In this document: positions 31,800 to 40,500 of the stretch, in pieces
How the letters are laid out: every line of letters starts with the position of its first letter
Numbering within the stretch: position 1 is the first letter of the stretch
NCBI GenBank assembly: GCA_964399165.1
Contig: CAYNPO010000002.1
Location: 1-64,000, forward strand
Source: UBA6144 sp964399165
GTDB lineage: Bacteria > Bdellovibrionota > Bacteriovoracia > Bacteriovoracales > Bacteriovoracaceae
Direction of reading: 5' to 3'
DNA length: 64,000 bases
Notes under the pieces: generated by a model
Database searches by the model: none
What the model saw: the letters and a program-made list of their open reading frames with translations, nothing else
What the model was told of the DNA's origin: nothing
Made by a program: the position numbers and the translations under genes

Positions 31800-32311
31800 T
31801 TTCGAAAATAACTTTCTGGGGGGCCGGCTTGGCCCCCCTTTTCCTGCTCGCACTTCCCTGGATTCCGATCAAGCAGAAAACAGCGAAAGTCCCCGTAGCC
31901 GCTCCCGTGGCAGTTTCAGTGACCGAAGCCGCTCCCGTCGCCACTGAACCGGCTCCCACCGCCGAAGCCGCGCCGGCCCCCGCCGCCGCGGACGCAGCCC
32001 GGATGCCCGCCGGCCCCGAGCCTGTTCCCGCCACCGCGGAGAACCTGGACCGTGGCCGCCGCGTTTACATGAACACCTGCATCCGATGCCACAACAAGGA
32101 TCCCAACGTGAAAGGCTCCATCGGGCCCGAGATGGTGGACGCCCCTCTGGAGATCATGTACGCGAAGGTCATGACCGGCCGCTATCCCGAGGTCCTGCCC
32201 CCCGGCTTCGTGCCCAAGCGCAAGACTAAGACCATGACCAAGCTGCCCCAGCATGAGAAGGATGTGCCCTATCTCCACGCCTGGGTGCAATCCATGAAGA
32301 AAGCTAAGTAA
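31796..32311 (+). CDS. Membrane-anchored cytochrome c
   Basis: A 171-residue protein: N-terminal anchor (WGAGLAPLFLLALPWIPI), a long Ala/Pro/Val linker (about 33-80), then a class I cytochrome c domain with one haem site CIRCH (about residue 96) and a probable axial Met in KTMTKLPQ. Linker and anchor place the haem in the periplasm. The GTG start overlaps the stop of the PuuD-like gene (GTGA), and the two together reproduce the domain order of PuuD. It should take electrons from the membrane subunit to the respiratory chain. Its 3' end overlaps the convergent thioesterase gene by 8 bases. Confidence 0.88.
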   Translation: MISKITFWGAGLAPLFLLALPWIPIKQKTAKVPVAAPVAVSVTEAAPVATEPAPTAEAAPAPAAADAARMPAGPEPVPATAENLDRGRRVYMNTCIRCHNKDPNVKGSIGPEMVDAPLEIMYAKVMTGRYPEVLPPGFVPKRKTKTMTKLPQHEKDVPYLHAWVQSMKKAK

Positions 32312-32660
32312 CCGCCACCATCACGAAACTTCCGGAGAGCGCGAGCACGCGCTCTTCGGAATACATGTCTTCCTTCCACACGTCGACCTTCACTTCCACG
32401 CTGGTGTTCCCCACCCGGGCGATCTGCGCGTCCAACTCCACCAAACTGCCGGCAGGAATAGGGATCTTGAAGTTCACTTTGTCGCTGCTAACGGTGACCA
32501 CCTTCTTGCGCGTGAAGCGGGTGGCGGCGATGAAGGCCACCTCGTCCATCCACTGTAGGGCCGTGCCCCCGAAGAGGGTGTCGTAGTGGTTGGTCTGGCC
32601 CGGGAAGACGGCCTTGAACAAGCGGGTGCGGGCGGCTTCTCTTTTGAGGTCGTCGCTCAT
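32304..32660 (-). CDS. Acyl-CoA thioesterase (hotdog fold)
   Basis: A 118-residue single-hotdog thioesterase of the YciA/acyl-CoA hydrolase type: QTNHYDTLFGGTALQWMDEVAFIAATRF contains the catalytic Asp-bearing helix, and SSDKVNFKIPIPAGSLVELDAQI follows as usual. It hydrolyses acyl-CoAs, chain length unknown. The start overlaps the stop of the ASCH-like gene by 4 bases, so both form one unit. Cytoplasmic. Confidence 0.9.
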   Translation of the reverse strand: MSDDLKREAARTRLFKAVFPGQTNHYDTLFGGTALQWMDEVAFIAATRFTRKKVVTVSSDKVNFKIPIPAGSLVELDAQIARVGNTSVEVKVDVWKEDMYSEERVLALSGSFVMVAVT

Positions 32661-33217
32661 GCTTTCATCCTCCGGTGGACGCTTTTCCCCCGAGGGGAAA
32701 GTTTATAGCCGGTACCTAGACTAATGGTGAGACCGAGGGCCTTGAGTTTGCGCACATGGGTTTTGAACTTCAAAGTCTCCCAGCCCATGCGGGGGGCGAG
32801 TTCGCGGGAGGGTAACCCGGGATGGGAAGCGAGGAGGTCCATGACAGGGCCGGCCCAGGACCAGCGGGCGAGCTTGGCCAGGAGTTCCGCCATCTCATCC
32901 CGCTTCAGCTTGGATTTCTCCCGCAATGCCAGGCGAGGGTCCTTCCCAGCAAGACTGAACTGGATGCGGTAAAGTTCACCGCCGGGCCGGGCGTCTAGCT
33001 CGTCCCACAGGTCGTCTGAGGAAGGGTATCCCGCTGCCTTGGCCGCCGCGCTAGTGATGGCCGATGCCGCCACACGCTCCACGCTCTCAATTGCCAAAAG
33101 TCCCACCGGCGTGAGAAGTGTGCCGCCTGGCTTGACGGAAGGCCGGCGCCAACGGCGATAGGCCACCTGGACTTTTCTTGCCTTGATCAGGGCGAGGAAT
33201 TCTTGCCGGAACAGCAT
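32657..33217 (-). CDS. ASCH/PUA-like protein with winged-helix tail
   Basis: A 186-residue protein. The N-terminal half (FLALIKARKVQVAYRRWRRP, TPVGLLAIESVERV, DDLWDELDARPGGELYRIQFSL) resembles ASCH domains, PUA-related folds that bind RNA or modified nucleotides. The C-terminal part (GLPSRELAPRMGWETLKFKTHVRKLKALGL) looks like a winged helix. The combination suggests a nucleic-acid-binding regulator. The start at 33217 is chosen because the upstream frame only shadows the HlyIII gene; the start codon is ATG. Assignment by resemblance only. Confidence 0.65.
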   Translation of the reverse strand: MLFRQEFLALIKARKVQVAYRRWRRPSVKPGGTLLTPVGLLAIESVERVAASAITSAAAKAAGYPSSDDLWDELDARPGGELYRIQFSLAGKDPRLALREKSKLKRDEMAELLAKLARWSWAGPVMDLLASHPGLPSRELAPRMGWETLKFKTHVRKLKALGLTISLGTGYKLSPRGKSVHRRMKA

Positions 33218-33262
33218 GCTCCCAGGGTGCCATACTCCCATCCATGGTGGTAAGACCAATGT

Positions 33263-33898
33263 ATGACCACCCTCGTAAAGCCCCTCTTGCGGGGCCATTT
33301 CCACCAAGCCGCTTTCTTCACTGCCCTGGGCGCCTGCCTCATGCTCGTGGCCAACGCCTCCAGCGGGCGCGCCACCTGGGCGGCGCTGGTGTACTCTCTG
33401 GGCCTCACCGGCCTTCTGGGCATCAGCGCCCTCTACCACCGCCCCCAGTGGGGCGTGCGGGCGCGGCTGTGGATGCGCCGCCTGGACCACGCCTTCATAT
33501 TCCTCAGCATCTCCTGCACGGCTACCCCGTTCTGCCTGCTGGCTTTGCCCGAAGAGACCGGGGCTTCGTTCTTGAAGCTCATGTGGGCCGTGGCCGCTGC
33601 GGGCGTGGTGGTCTCGCTCTTCTGGGCCCACGCCCCCAAATGGGTGACGGCTGGATTCTGCCTGGCCGGCGGATGGGCGGCCCTACCGTACATGCCCGCC
33701 TTCGCGGAAGTTCTCCCTACCCGGGACATGCTGCTCATTTTCGGCGGCGGATTCATGCATACCCTGGGCGGCATAATCTACGCCCTCAAGCGCCCCAACC
33801 CCTGGCCCCGGGTCTTCGGTTACCATGAAATCTTTCACATCCTGGTCGTCATCGGGGCCTTCATGCATTTCGTAGTAATACGAGGTTTGCTCCTCTGA
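33263..33898 (+). CDS. Hemolysin III-family membrane protein
   Basis: A 211-residue PAQR/HlyIII protein with seven membrane helices. Conserved zinc-site residues are present: SALYHRP, RRLDHAFIFLSI, and the C-terminal GYHEIFHILVV. Bacterial members are putative zinc-dependent lipid hydrolases of unknown physiological role; haemolysis is not established for most. Only 45 bases separate it from the divergent ASCH-like gene. Confidence 0.9.
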   Translation: MTTLVKPLLRGHFHQAAFFTALGACLMLVANASSGRATWAALVYSLGLTGLLGISALYHRPQWGVRARLWMRRLDHAFIFLSISCTATPFCLLALPEETGASFLKLMWAVAAAGVVVSLFWAHAPKWVTAGFCLAGGWAALPYMPAFAEVLPTRDMLLIFGGGFMHTLGGIIYALKRPNPWPRVFGYHEIFHILVVIGAFMHFVVIRGLLL

Positions 33899-33974
33899 CC
33901 TCGCCAAACCCCCGATAAGAGCGTTTCCATCCCTTCCCCTGGACAGCGGGCGGCGGCTACGCTCCAATGGATCT

Positions 33975-34367
33975 ATGAACAAAGCCTTCCTCACCTCCTT
34001 GCTTCTCACGGCCACCTCCGTCCACGCCGCCAGCGCTCCGGTTTACCGCTTGGACGTGGAACTCAAGCGCGACAGCAGCGTGGTGGGCAGCGCCCGCCTC
34101 ACTGTCCAGGACGGGCACAGCGGCAGTGTGCAAAATGACGGGCATTTCATCGAGGTGGTGCCCAGGGCCGCCCGATACCAGGGCCGCTCCGGGGTGGATA
34201 TGGCCTTCGTGGTGGGCGTGACCAATCCCGACGGCACCCGCACCCTGATCTCCCGCCCTCGGATCCTCACCGTCGAGGGTGAACGCGGAACAATCACCGT
34301 AGGCCGCCTGGACCGCCCTCGGGAAACCATCACCCTCTCCGTGCTGGCCGAACGGCAATCCCCGTAA
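33975..34367 (+). CDS. Exported hypothetical protein
   Basis: A 130-residue protein with a signal peptide (MNKAFLTSLLLTATSVHAAS). The mature part is beta-rich and cysteine-free, with a pattern (YRLDVELKRDSSVVGSARLTVQDGHSG) that recalls small periplasmic beta-sandwich proteins. No family recognised. It converges with the VWA gene, one base apart. Confidence 0.65.
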   Translation: MNKAFLTSLLLTATSVHAASAPVYRLDVELKRDSSVVGSARLTVQDGHSGSVQNDGHFIEVVPRAARYQGRSGVDMAFVVGVTNPDGTRTLISRPRILTVEGERGTITVGRLDRPRETITLSVLAERQSP

Positions 34368-34368
34368 C

Positions 34369-35208
34369 TTAGAAACCGACGAAGAACCCCGCGTTCTGTT
34401 CCGCCAAGAGCTTCAGGAACTTGTAAGGATTGGCCGTTTTGTCGTGCAGGACTTCCTCCCCCACGCCGACGGTGTTGATTTGCACCCGCGTTCCCGCGTT
34501 CAGCCTGCGCACATGCGCTAGCAGGTCGTGGATGTCGTCCTTGAGGGCGGAATTGTGGATGCTGGGCTCGCCGTCCGTGAGCAGGACCACATCCGTGAGC
34601 GTGGGGTATTTCTGGAGCACGTAAGTCATCACGTCCCGGGTAGGAGTTCCGCCCAGGGGCTTGAGCTTGTAGATGAAGTCGAAGACGTCCTGTTTGGCCT
34701 CCACGCCGAGAGTGCGCAGTTGCCCATAGAGGGCCTTGAAGGGCGTACGCATCCCCTGGGGAAACTGTACCACGTCCACCTCGTAGGTGGAGGGCATGGA
34801 GGTGATGAGCATCTTGAGGCCGGCCTTGACCTGTCCCATGCGGTCTTCCTGCAGCATGGACTGGGAGGTGTCCACCACGAAGACCACCCGCTTGCCCTTG
34901 AACTTGAAGCCCACGTCCGTGTCGGTCTCGGCCTCGGCGGGTTTGGGGATCTCCAACTTGAGGCGCTCGTTCTCCTGAATGGCGGCCTGGGCGCTGGCCT
35001 GAAGGCCCTTGAGCGGCACCAGTTCGGCCTTGAGGGCCTCGATCTCGGCCGTCTGGGCCCGGATCTTGGCCTCCAGCGCCTGGGTTTTACCTTCGAGGGG
35101 ATTGGATTTGGGCACGGCCACGTACAGGATGATGACGGCCCCGAGGGCCCCGGTGATCAGGTCCAAGAACGAGATGCTGAAGACGTTGATCTCGCGGCGG
35201 CGGGGCAT
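34369..35208 (-). CDS. VWA-domain protein with ExbD/MotB-like anchor
   Basis: A 279-residue protein. One N-terminal helix (NVFSISFLDLITGALGAVIILYVAV, about 7-31) containing an aspartate resembles the membrane segment of MotB/ExbD-type proteins. A coiled coil follows (about 42-85), then a von Willebrand A domain (about 105-279) with an intact MIDAS start (FVVDTSQSM) and TDGEPS later. By topology the VWA domain should be periplasmic. The gene lies one base behind the ExbB-like gene, so the pair is translated together. The proton channel would energise movement of the VWA domain, which binds an unknown partner. Clearly different from plain TolR or MotB. Confidence 0.85.
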   Translation of the reverse strand: MPRRREINVFSISFLDLITGALGAVIILYVAVPKSNPLEGKTQALEAKIRAQTAEIEALKAELVPLKGLQASAQAAIQENERLKLEIPKPAEAETDTDVGFKFKGKRVVFVVDTSQSMLQEDRMGQVKAGLKMLITSMPSTYEVDVVQFPQGMRTPFKALYGQLRTLGVEAKQDVFDFIYKLKPLGGTPTRDVMTYVLQKYPTLTDVVLLTDGEPSIHNSALKDDIHDLLAHVRRLNAGTRVQINTVGVGEEVLHDKTANPYKFLKLLAEQNAGFFVGF

Positions 35209-35209
35209 G

Positions 35210-35950
35210 TCAGGGCAGCTCGATCTTGTTGATGAAGTTCTCGATGACGTGCTCCTTGAGGTCGGAGTGGAGGCGGTCGCTCTTCTCCTGGAGGGCGTGC
35301 ACGTACCACATGATGATGACGGACAAGACCAGGGCCACCAAGGTCGTGTCGAAGGCCACCGCCAGGGCGGTGGTGATGGCCTGCATGTCGCCGGAATTGG
35401 CGATCTCCAGGGCCAGGGCGATGCCGATGACGGTGCCGATGAAACCCAGTGAGGGGATCACCCAGGCCAGGTAGCGGATCACGGACTGCTCGGACTCTGC
35501 CTTGTCTTGGTAGATCTCCACTTGCACTGAGACGATGTCGATGAGCTCACCCAGGTTGTCCGCACTGCGGAACTTGGTGGAGGCCTTCTTAAGCAGGTCG
35601 ACGAGCTTGGAAGGTTCCTTGCGGGCCACTTCCTGGAGCTTGAACTTGAGGTTGTGAACGTCCTCAGGGAGGAAGACCGCCTTTTCGTTGGTGGGGAGGA
35701 GACCCTTGGAGAAGGCCCGGCGCTCCCGGTGCACCTGGCGTGTTTTCTCCCGCACCTCAAACCAGGCCCAGAAGAAAGCAGCGTAGGTCATGCCCTGGAT
35801 GTAGCCGCCCCCCCACACGTCCCCTCCCACCAACAGCAGGACCCGACGTAAGGTGGATCCGGCGGGCGCCCCGGCTAATAAGACGGCAGCTACCGCTATG
35901 ATGCCTATCGCCAAGCCAGAGGAAAGGAGCAGGTTTCGCAGGTTTTTCAT
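35210..35950 (-). CDS. MotA/TolQ/ExbB-family proton channel protein
   Basis: A 246-residue inner-membrane protein. A first hydrophobic segment lies at about 10-28 and another at about 45-65, then a cytoplasmic helical region, then the two conserved channel helices: RYLAWVIPSLGFIGTVIGIALAL (about 162-185) and TALAVAFDTTLVALVLSVIIMW (about 195-217), with the family FDTT motif. A C-terminal helical tail follows. A perfect -10 TATAAT lies upstream on the minus strand (35992-35987). It should form a pentameric stator-like unit with the VWA partner. Confidence 0.9.
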   Translation of the reverse strand: MKNLRNLLLSSGLAIGIIAVAAVLLAGAPAGSTLRRVLLLVGGDVWGGGYIQGMTYAAFFWAWFEVREKTRQVHRERRAFSKGLLPTNEKAVFLPEDVHNLKFKLQEVARKEPSKLVDLLKKASTKFRSADNLGELIDIVSVQVEIYQDKAESEQSVIRYLAWVIPSLGFIGTVIGIALALEIANSGDMQAITTALAVAFDTTLVALVLSVIIMWYVHALQEKSDRLHSDLKEHVIENFINKIELP

Positions 35951-36006
35951 TCCGGGACCGTGAGGAAAGGGGGTAATATGCCCCCGATTATAGGACGAGG
36001 GATGGC

Positions 36007-37086
36007 ATGAAAAGAATGGAAATCCGGCCCGAGGCGGTCGAGCGCATCAAGAAATTTTCGGTCCAGGACCAAAACCTTGGGTTCGGTAAGTACATGTGCC
36101 CCATCATGGTGCGTACGGACTACAAGAACGGCGAGTGGGGACCGATGGAGCTCCTCCCCTACGGCCCGCTGGAGATTGACCCCTGCGCCAAGGTCCTACA
36201 CTACGGCCAGGAGATCTTCGAGGGGCTCAAGGCCTTCCGGGATCCCGAAGGCAACGTGAACCTCTTCCGCCCGGACATGAATGCCAAACGCATGAACTTC
36301 TCGGCCCGCCGCATGGCCATGCCGGAGATTCCCGAGGACATGTTCATCGAGGCCTGCCAGGTCATCACCGCCTACTCCAAGAACGTGGTGCCGAAGCGCG
36401 CGGGCGAATCGCTTTACCTTCGCCCCTTCATGATCGCCTCGGAGGCGGGTCTGGGCATCAAGCCCGCCAAAGAGTTCATGTTCGTGGTGGTCGCCTCCCC
36501 TTCCGGCAACTACTTCTCCAGCTCCTCCGTGAAAGTCTACGTTGAGCGCGACGAAGTCCGCGCCGCCCACGGGGGCATCGGCGCCGCCAAGACCGGTGGC
36601 AACTACGCCGCGAGCCTCCAGGCCTACGCTCGGACGCTGGACACGGGCTGCGACCAGACCATGTGGGTGGATGCCATCGAGCACAAGTACGTGGAAGAGA
36701 TGAGCGGCATGAACTTCTTCGCCGTCATCAACGGCGGCTTGATCACTCCCCCCATCTCCGACACCATCCTGAACGGGATCACCCGGGGCTCGCTGATCGA
36801 GCTCGCACGCAAGCGCAAGCTCACCGTATCCGAGGAACGCATCGCCATCGACGAGCTTTTCGCCAAGGTGAAGTCCGGCGAGTGCAACGAAGCCTTCGTG
36901 TGCGGTACCGCCTCCGTACTGGTCCCCATCGCCAGCTTCCGCCTCAAGGATGGCACCACTTACCACCTCAAGGACGCCGACGGGAAACTGTCGCTGGAGC
37001 TGCGTGAGGAGCTGATCAACATCCAGGGCGGTCGAGCACAGGGCCCGGAGGGATGGGTGCAGCCGGTCCCGAACGTGGATTTCTGA
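36007..37086 (+). CDS. ilvE: Branched-chain amino acid aminotransferase
   Basis: A 359-residue fold-type IV PLP aminotransferase for Leu, Ile and Val. Signatures: LHYGQEIFEGLKAF near residue 60, RPFMIASEAGLGI, the GAAKTGGNYAASL stretch with the conserved Lys, VEEMSGMNFF and NGITRGSLIEL. Length and sequence match the eukaryote-like/large bacterial BCAT group. Ribosome-binding site GAGGG is 6 bases before the ATG. A decayed HEPN/MNT gene pair begins immediately after its stop codon. Confidence 0.95.
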   Translation: MKRMEIRPEAVERIKKFSVQDQNLGFGKYMCPIMVRTDYKNGEWGPMELLPYGPLEIDPCAKVLHYGQEIFEGLKAFRDPEGNVNLFRPDMNAKRMNFSARRMAMPEIPEDMFIEACQVITAYSKNVVPKRAGESLYLRPFMIASEAGLGIKPAKEFMFVVVASPSGNYFSSSSVKVYVERDEVRAAHGGIGAAKTGGNYAASLQAYARTLDTGCDQTMWVDAIEHKYVEEMSGMNFFAVINGGLITPPISDTILNGITRGSLIELARKRKLTVSEERIAIDELFAKVKSGECNEAFVCGTASVLVPIASFRLKDGTTYHLKDADGKLSLELREELINIQGGRAQGPEGWVQPVPNVDF

Positions 37087-37383
37087 GTGACGTCCCGGCT
37101 GGACGTCAGCTGGCACCAGCGGCTGCAAAACTTCGAATCCGCGTTGGGGCACTGAAAGCCGCCGTAGACATGTCACCGGGTCACGAGACGCTTCTAGGGA
37201 AGCTTTCCGCATGGGACTGGTCGAGGATGGGGAGGTCTGGATGGAAATGATCCAAAGCCGTAACCAGCCACCCACACCTATAACCGCGCCATCGCGGACG
37301 ACATCGCCCGCAAAACCCTCGAGCGTTACTACCCGGCTTTTGAGACCCTCAGGGCGAAGATGCTCGCCCTCAAGAAGTCATGA
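37087..37383 (+). pseudogene. Decayed HI0074-type HEPN nucleotidyltransferase-partner gene
   Basis: Remnant of a nucleotidyltransferase substrate-binding (HI0074-like, HEPN) gene, broken by frameshifts. From GTG 37087 it reads VSWHQRLQNFESALG, then jumps frame at about 37149 (ALKAAVDM), again at about 37184 (REAFRMGLVEDGEVWMEMIQ, then SRNQ), and returns to the first frame at about 37267 (THTYNRAIADDIARKTLERY, ending LALKKS). These pieces follow the family order, including the R-x4-6-H motif region SRNQ...THTY. About forty middle residues are missing. Its last codon overlaps the next remnant's ATG, as in intact pairs. Confidence 0.75.
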
Positions 37384-37547
37384 ACGGAGGCGAGTACGGC
37401 CTTCCCACGGTCGCAACCGCGGCGATTCGATCTGTTTTCTCCCGACATCCGAGGATTCTCAAAGCCATCCTGTACGGGTCCCGGGCCATGGGAACACAGG
37501 ACCTGTTGCTCCACATCCTTCGGGTGGGGCGGGTCTTTTATCCTTAA
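37380..37547 (+). pseudogene. Truncated MNT-type nucleotidyltransferase gene
   Basis: A 55-codon remnant of a minimal nucleotidyltransferase (HI0073/MntA-like). After an N-terminal helix (AAIRSVFSRHP) it reads LKAILYGSRAMGT, the GSRARG-type motif of the family, and then loses similarity: the metal-binding D-x-D that should follow within about ten residues is absent and a stop comes soon after. It overlaps the HEPN remnant (ATGA). In intact form such pairs are toxin-antitoxin modules in which MNT adenylylates HEPN. This copy cannot be active. Confidence 0.7.
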
Positions 37548-37576
37548 GGCCAGGTAATGCCCTCTCGGCTTCCGTG

Positions 37577-40500
37577 TCACAGGCCGAGCTTGCGCTTAAT
37601 AAGATCCAGCTCTCGCTTGAGCTGAGCGTTTTCATCTTTGAGTCGTTTGAGCTCAACGTCCTGGCGCTCATTCGCAGCCCGCACGCCGGCCACTGAGCGG
37701 GCCAGCTCGCGGGTCGCCTCGATCACGGGAGCGACCAGCGCGGGATAGTTCACGGCCTTGTAGCCGTCCACACCCTCACTCACGAGCTCGGGGAAGACCC
37801 TTTCGACCTCTTGGGCGATGACGCCTATTTGTCGGGCGTCGTCGAAGCCTCTCTCAGGGAACTCGTCCGGCTTCCAATGGTAGGTTACGCCGCGTATGGA
37901 GAGAAGGCGCGCGAGGGCGTTCGCCACCACCACCACGTCTTTCTTGAAACGGCGGTCGGAGGTGAGGGCGACGCCGTTGGAGCGGACGCTGCCGGAGGCA
38001 TTGACGTCGCCAACCACGTCGAGCTTGTAAGATGGGTTGGTGATGCCGATCCCCACGTTACCGTTTGCCCCCAAAACGCGCACGCGCTCGGCGGATCCCA
38101 TGTTCGTGTCCAATACAATGTCGCCTCCCGCAGCGGAGATGCTGGCAATTCCGCTGGTGCGCATGTAGATGCCCGTGTTGTTGGCAATGGTGGTCTTATC
38201 GCCCAGCCTCAGCGCGGATGAGTCCGCTCCAGAGTGGGCCACATCAAGTTTGGATGCCGGGGCGTTGGTACCCACGCCCAAGTTGCCCCCGGACAGGACC
38301 ATCCTGACTCCTCCACCGTTCTCGAAGACGAAAAACTTGTTGGCCAAACCGAAGGAGGTCTCGCTGGCGTTGCCCACCCCGACTTGAAACAGCTTGCCAG
38401 TGCCATTCAGGAGGAGCTGGGTGTACTGGGCGGCGTCGGTGCCTGTAAGGCGCATCTGGGCTGCTCCGGCGGACCGAACATCCAAAGGGTGTGCCGGGGC
38501 TGTCTGGCCGATTCCCACCAATCCAGCGGAGGTGATGACCATGTTCTGGTCCCAGCCGGTGCCGTTGTAATCGAAGAATTTGACGCCGCCGGCGCCCCTA
38601 CTAGTGATATGCACGTCACCCGGCCAGGATGCGTTGCTTTTACCCCAGAGGGATATATTGGCGGTGCTGGTGCTGGCGGTGCTGTCACCCGCCAGAATAA
38701 GCAGAGCATCGTCCCCGGGCACCGGATTGGCGATGGTTCCGCCGCTAACGCCGATATTACCTCCCACGTGGAGCTTGTATGTCGGGGAGGCAACGCCAAC
38801 GCCCACATTGCCCCCATTGGGATTGAGCACAAGGGGATAAGTGTTCGCGAGGTTGCTGCGGCTGGTGACCTGCAACCAAGCGCCAAAGGGAGAAGCGTCC
38901 TGGGTGCCCATGTCGAGGACGTTCGAGTTCGCGCCTGAGGACTGTAAGCGGAAGGCGCCGGTTTGGGCGGTGCCCGAGGTGGCGGGGCTGCCGGAAGCAC
39001 CCTTCACGTCTAAGCGTACGCTGGGGGATGCTGTGCCGATGCCCACGGAGCCGCCGCTTGGATTGACCAGGACGTCGCCCTTGGTGCCGTTGGAGGTGGA
39101 CTCGAGCACGAGGTCCCCGGAAGCTGCACTGGAGCCGTAGACCGTGGGTGTGGTGGTGGACGTGCCCACGTTCAGAGCACCTCCTACCCCAACTCCGCCG
39201 GAAACCACCAACGCGCCCGTGGAGGGTGAGGTGGAGGCCGTGGCGTTAGTGGTGGTTATAGTGCCCGAGCTGGAATAGTTGGATGAGCCTCCGGTCGAGG
39301 CGATGGTTCGGCGGACCCCGCCGGCGGTGAGAAAGAAGTCCGTCCCGTCAAATTCCATCGCGCCGTTTTCAGGGGTGGTGAGGACGGTGCCGGCGTTGAA
39401 TTTCAATGGTGCAGTGTTCGCGGTCGCCGTCCCTGCCTTGAGATGCAGGTAGGCCGTGGGGGAGTTCATGCCAATCCCCACGTTTCCGGAGCTGCGGCGA
39501 ATGAAAAGCGGCGTGGCCATGTAGCCCGCGCCATCGTCATAGGAACTGATGGTGAAATCGGATCCCGCGTTCCCACTACCTGTCTCCGTACCCACGAGAC
39601 CGATCTTGAAGCGGCCCGAACCGTTCTGGAGGATGTAGTGGGGAACGATGCTGGCCCCGGGGGCGCCCGGGTTGGTGAATACCGCATTCATGCGGGCGTC
39701 GCCGTTCACGTCCAAAGGATAAGACGGGCTCGCTCGGTGGATCCCCACGTTGCCTGATGAATTCATCCGCAAACCCTTGGCACTGGCGGACCACGGGCCC
39801 ACGACCAAGCCGCCGCTATCCACGACGCCGGCATTGTAGGTCACGACCGCGTCGTTGGCCTGCGTCAGGGCATTGTGCCCCCCCGCACTTTGGTTCGCGA
39901 AGAGGGCCAGCGAAGAGCCGGCGTCGCTGCTCAAGGAAACGCCCGAACTGCCAGTTCCCGTCTTGTAAATGTGCAGAAGGTTGGTGGGACTGGTGGTCCC
40001 GATGCCCACTTTTCCGTCGGAGGCGATCCGCATCCGCTCGGTTCCGGTGGTGGTGGTGTTATTGGCGGCGGTGAAGAATTGAAGTACGGTGGCCGCGTTC
40101 TGGCTGGAGTTGCCACCTCCCATCCACACGCTGTTGCTGGTGGAGCTTACGTTGGAGAAGAGCATGGTGACCGGTTCTTCGGCGTTAGTGTAGTGGCCGG
40201 CGGCGATGCTGGCGGCTTTGTCGGCCGCATCCGTCGCGACGTTTTTCAGCCGGATCGTCCCTGGCCCCGCGGCACCGACGATGTCCAGTTTGGAATCAGG
40301 GGCCGTGGTTCCAATGCCCACGTCCCCGTTGGAGCGTATCGTCACCCGGGTGGTGTTGTTGGTTTCGAGGAACAAGTGGTTTGCGTCGTTGGTGCCGAGG
40401 GAGGCGTTAGCGCCGAAGGTATTCCCTCCGTTTACGAAGCCCGTCGTCATGAGCGAGGCCACCGTCGAACAGACGTAGTCGCCCGAGACATCGAAGGTCA

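Noticed and set aside
33263..33631. Longer N-terminus for the ASCH-like gene (from 33631)
   Set aside because: The extension is antisense to the HlyIII gene and lacks protein-like features; the ATG at 33217 fits better.
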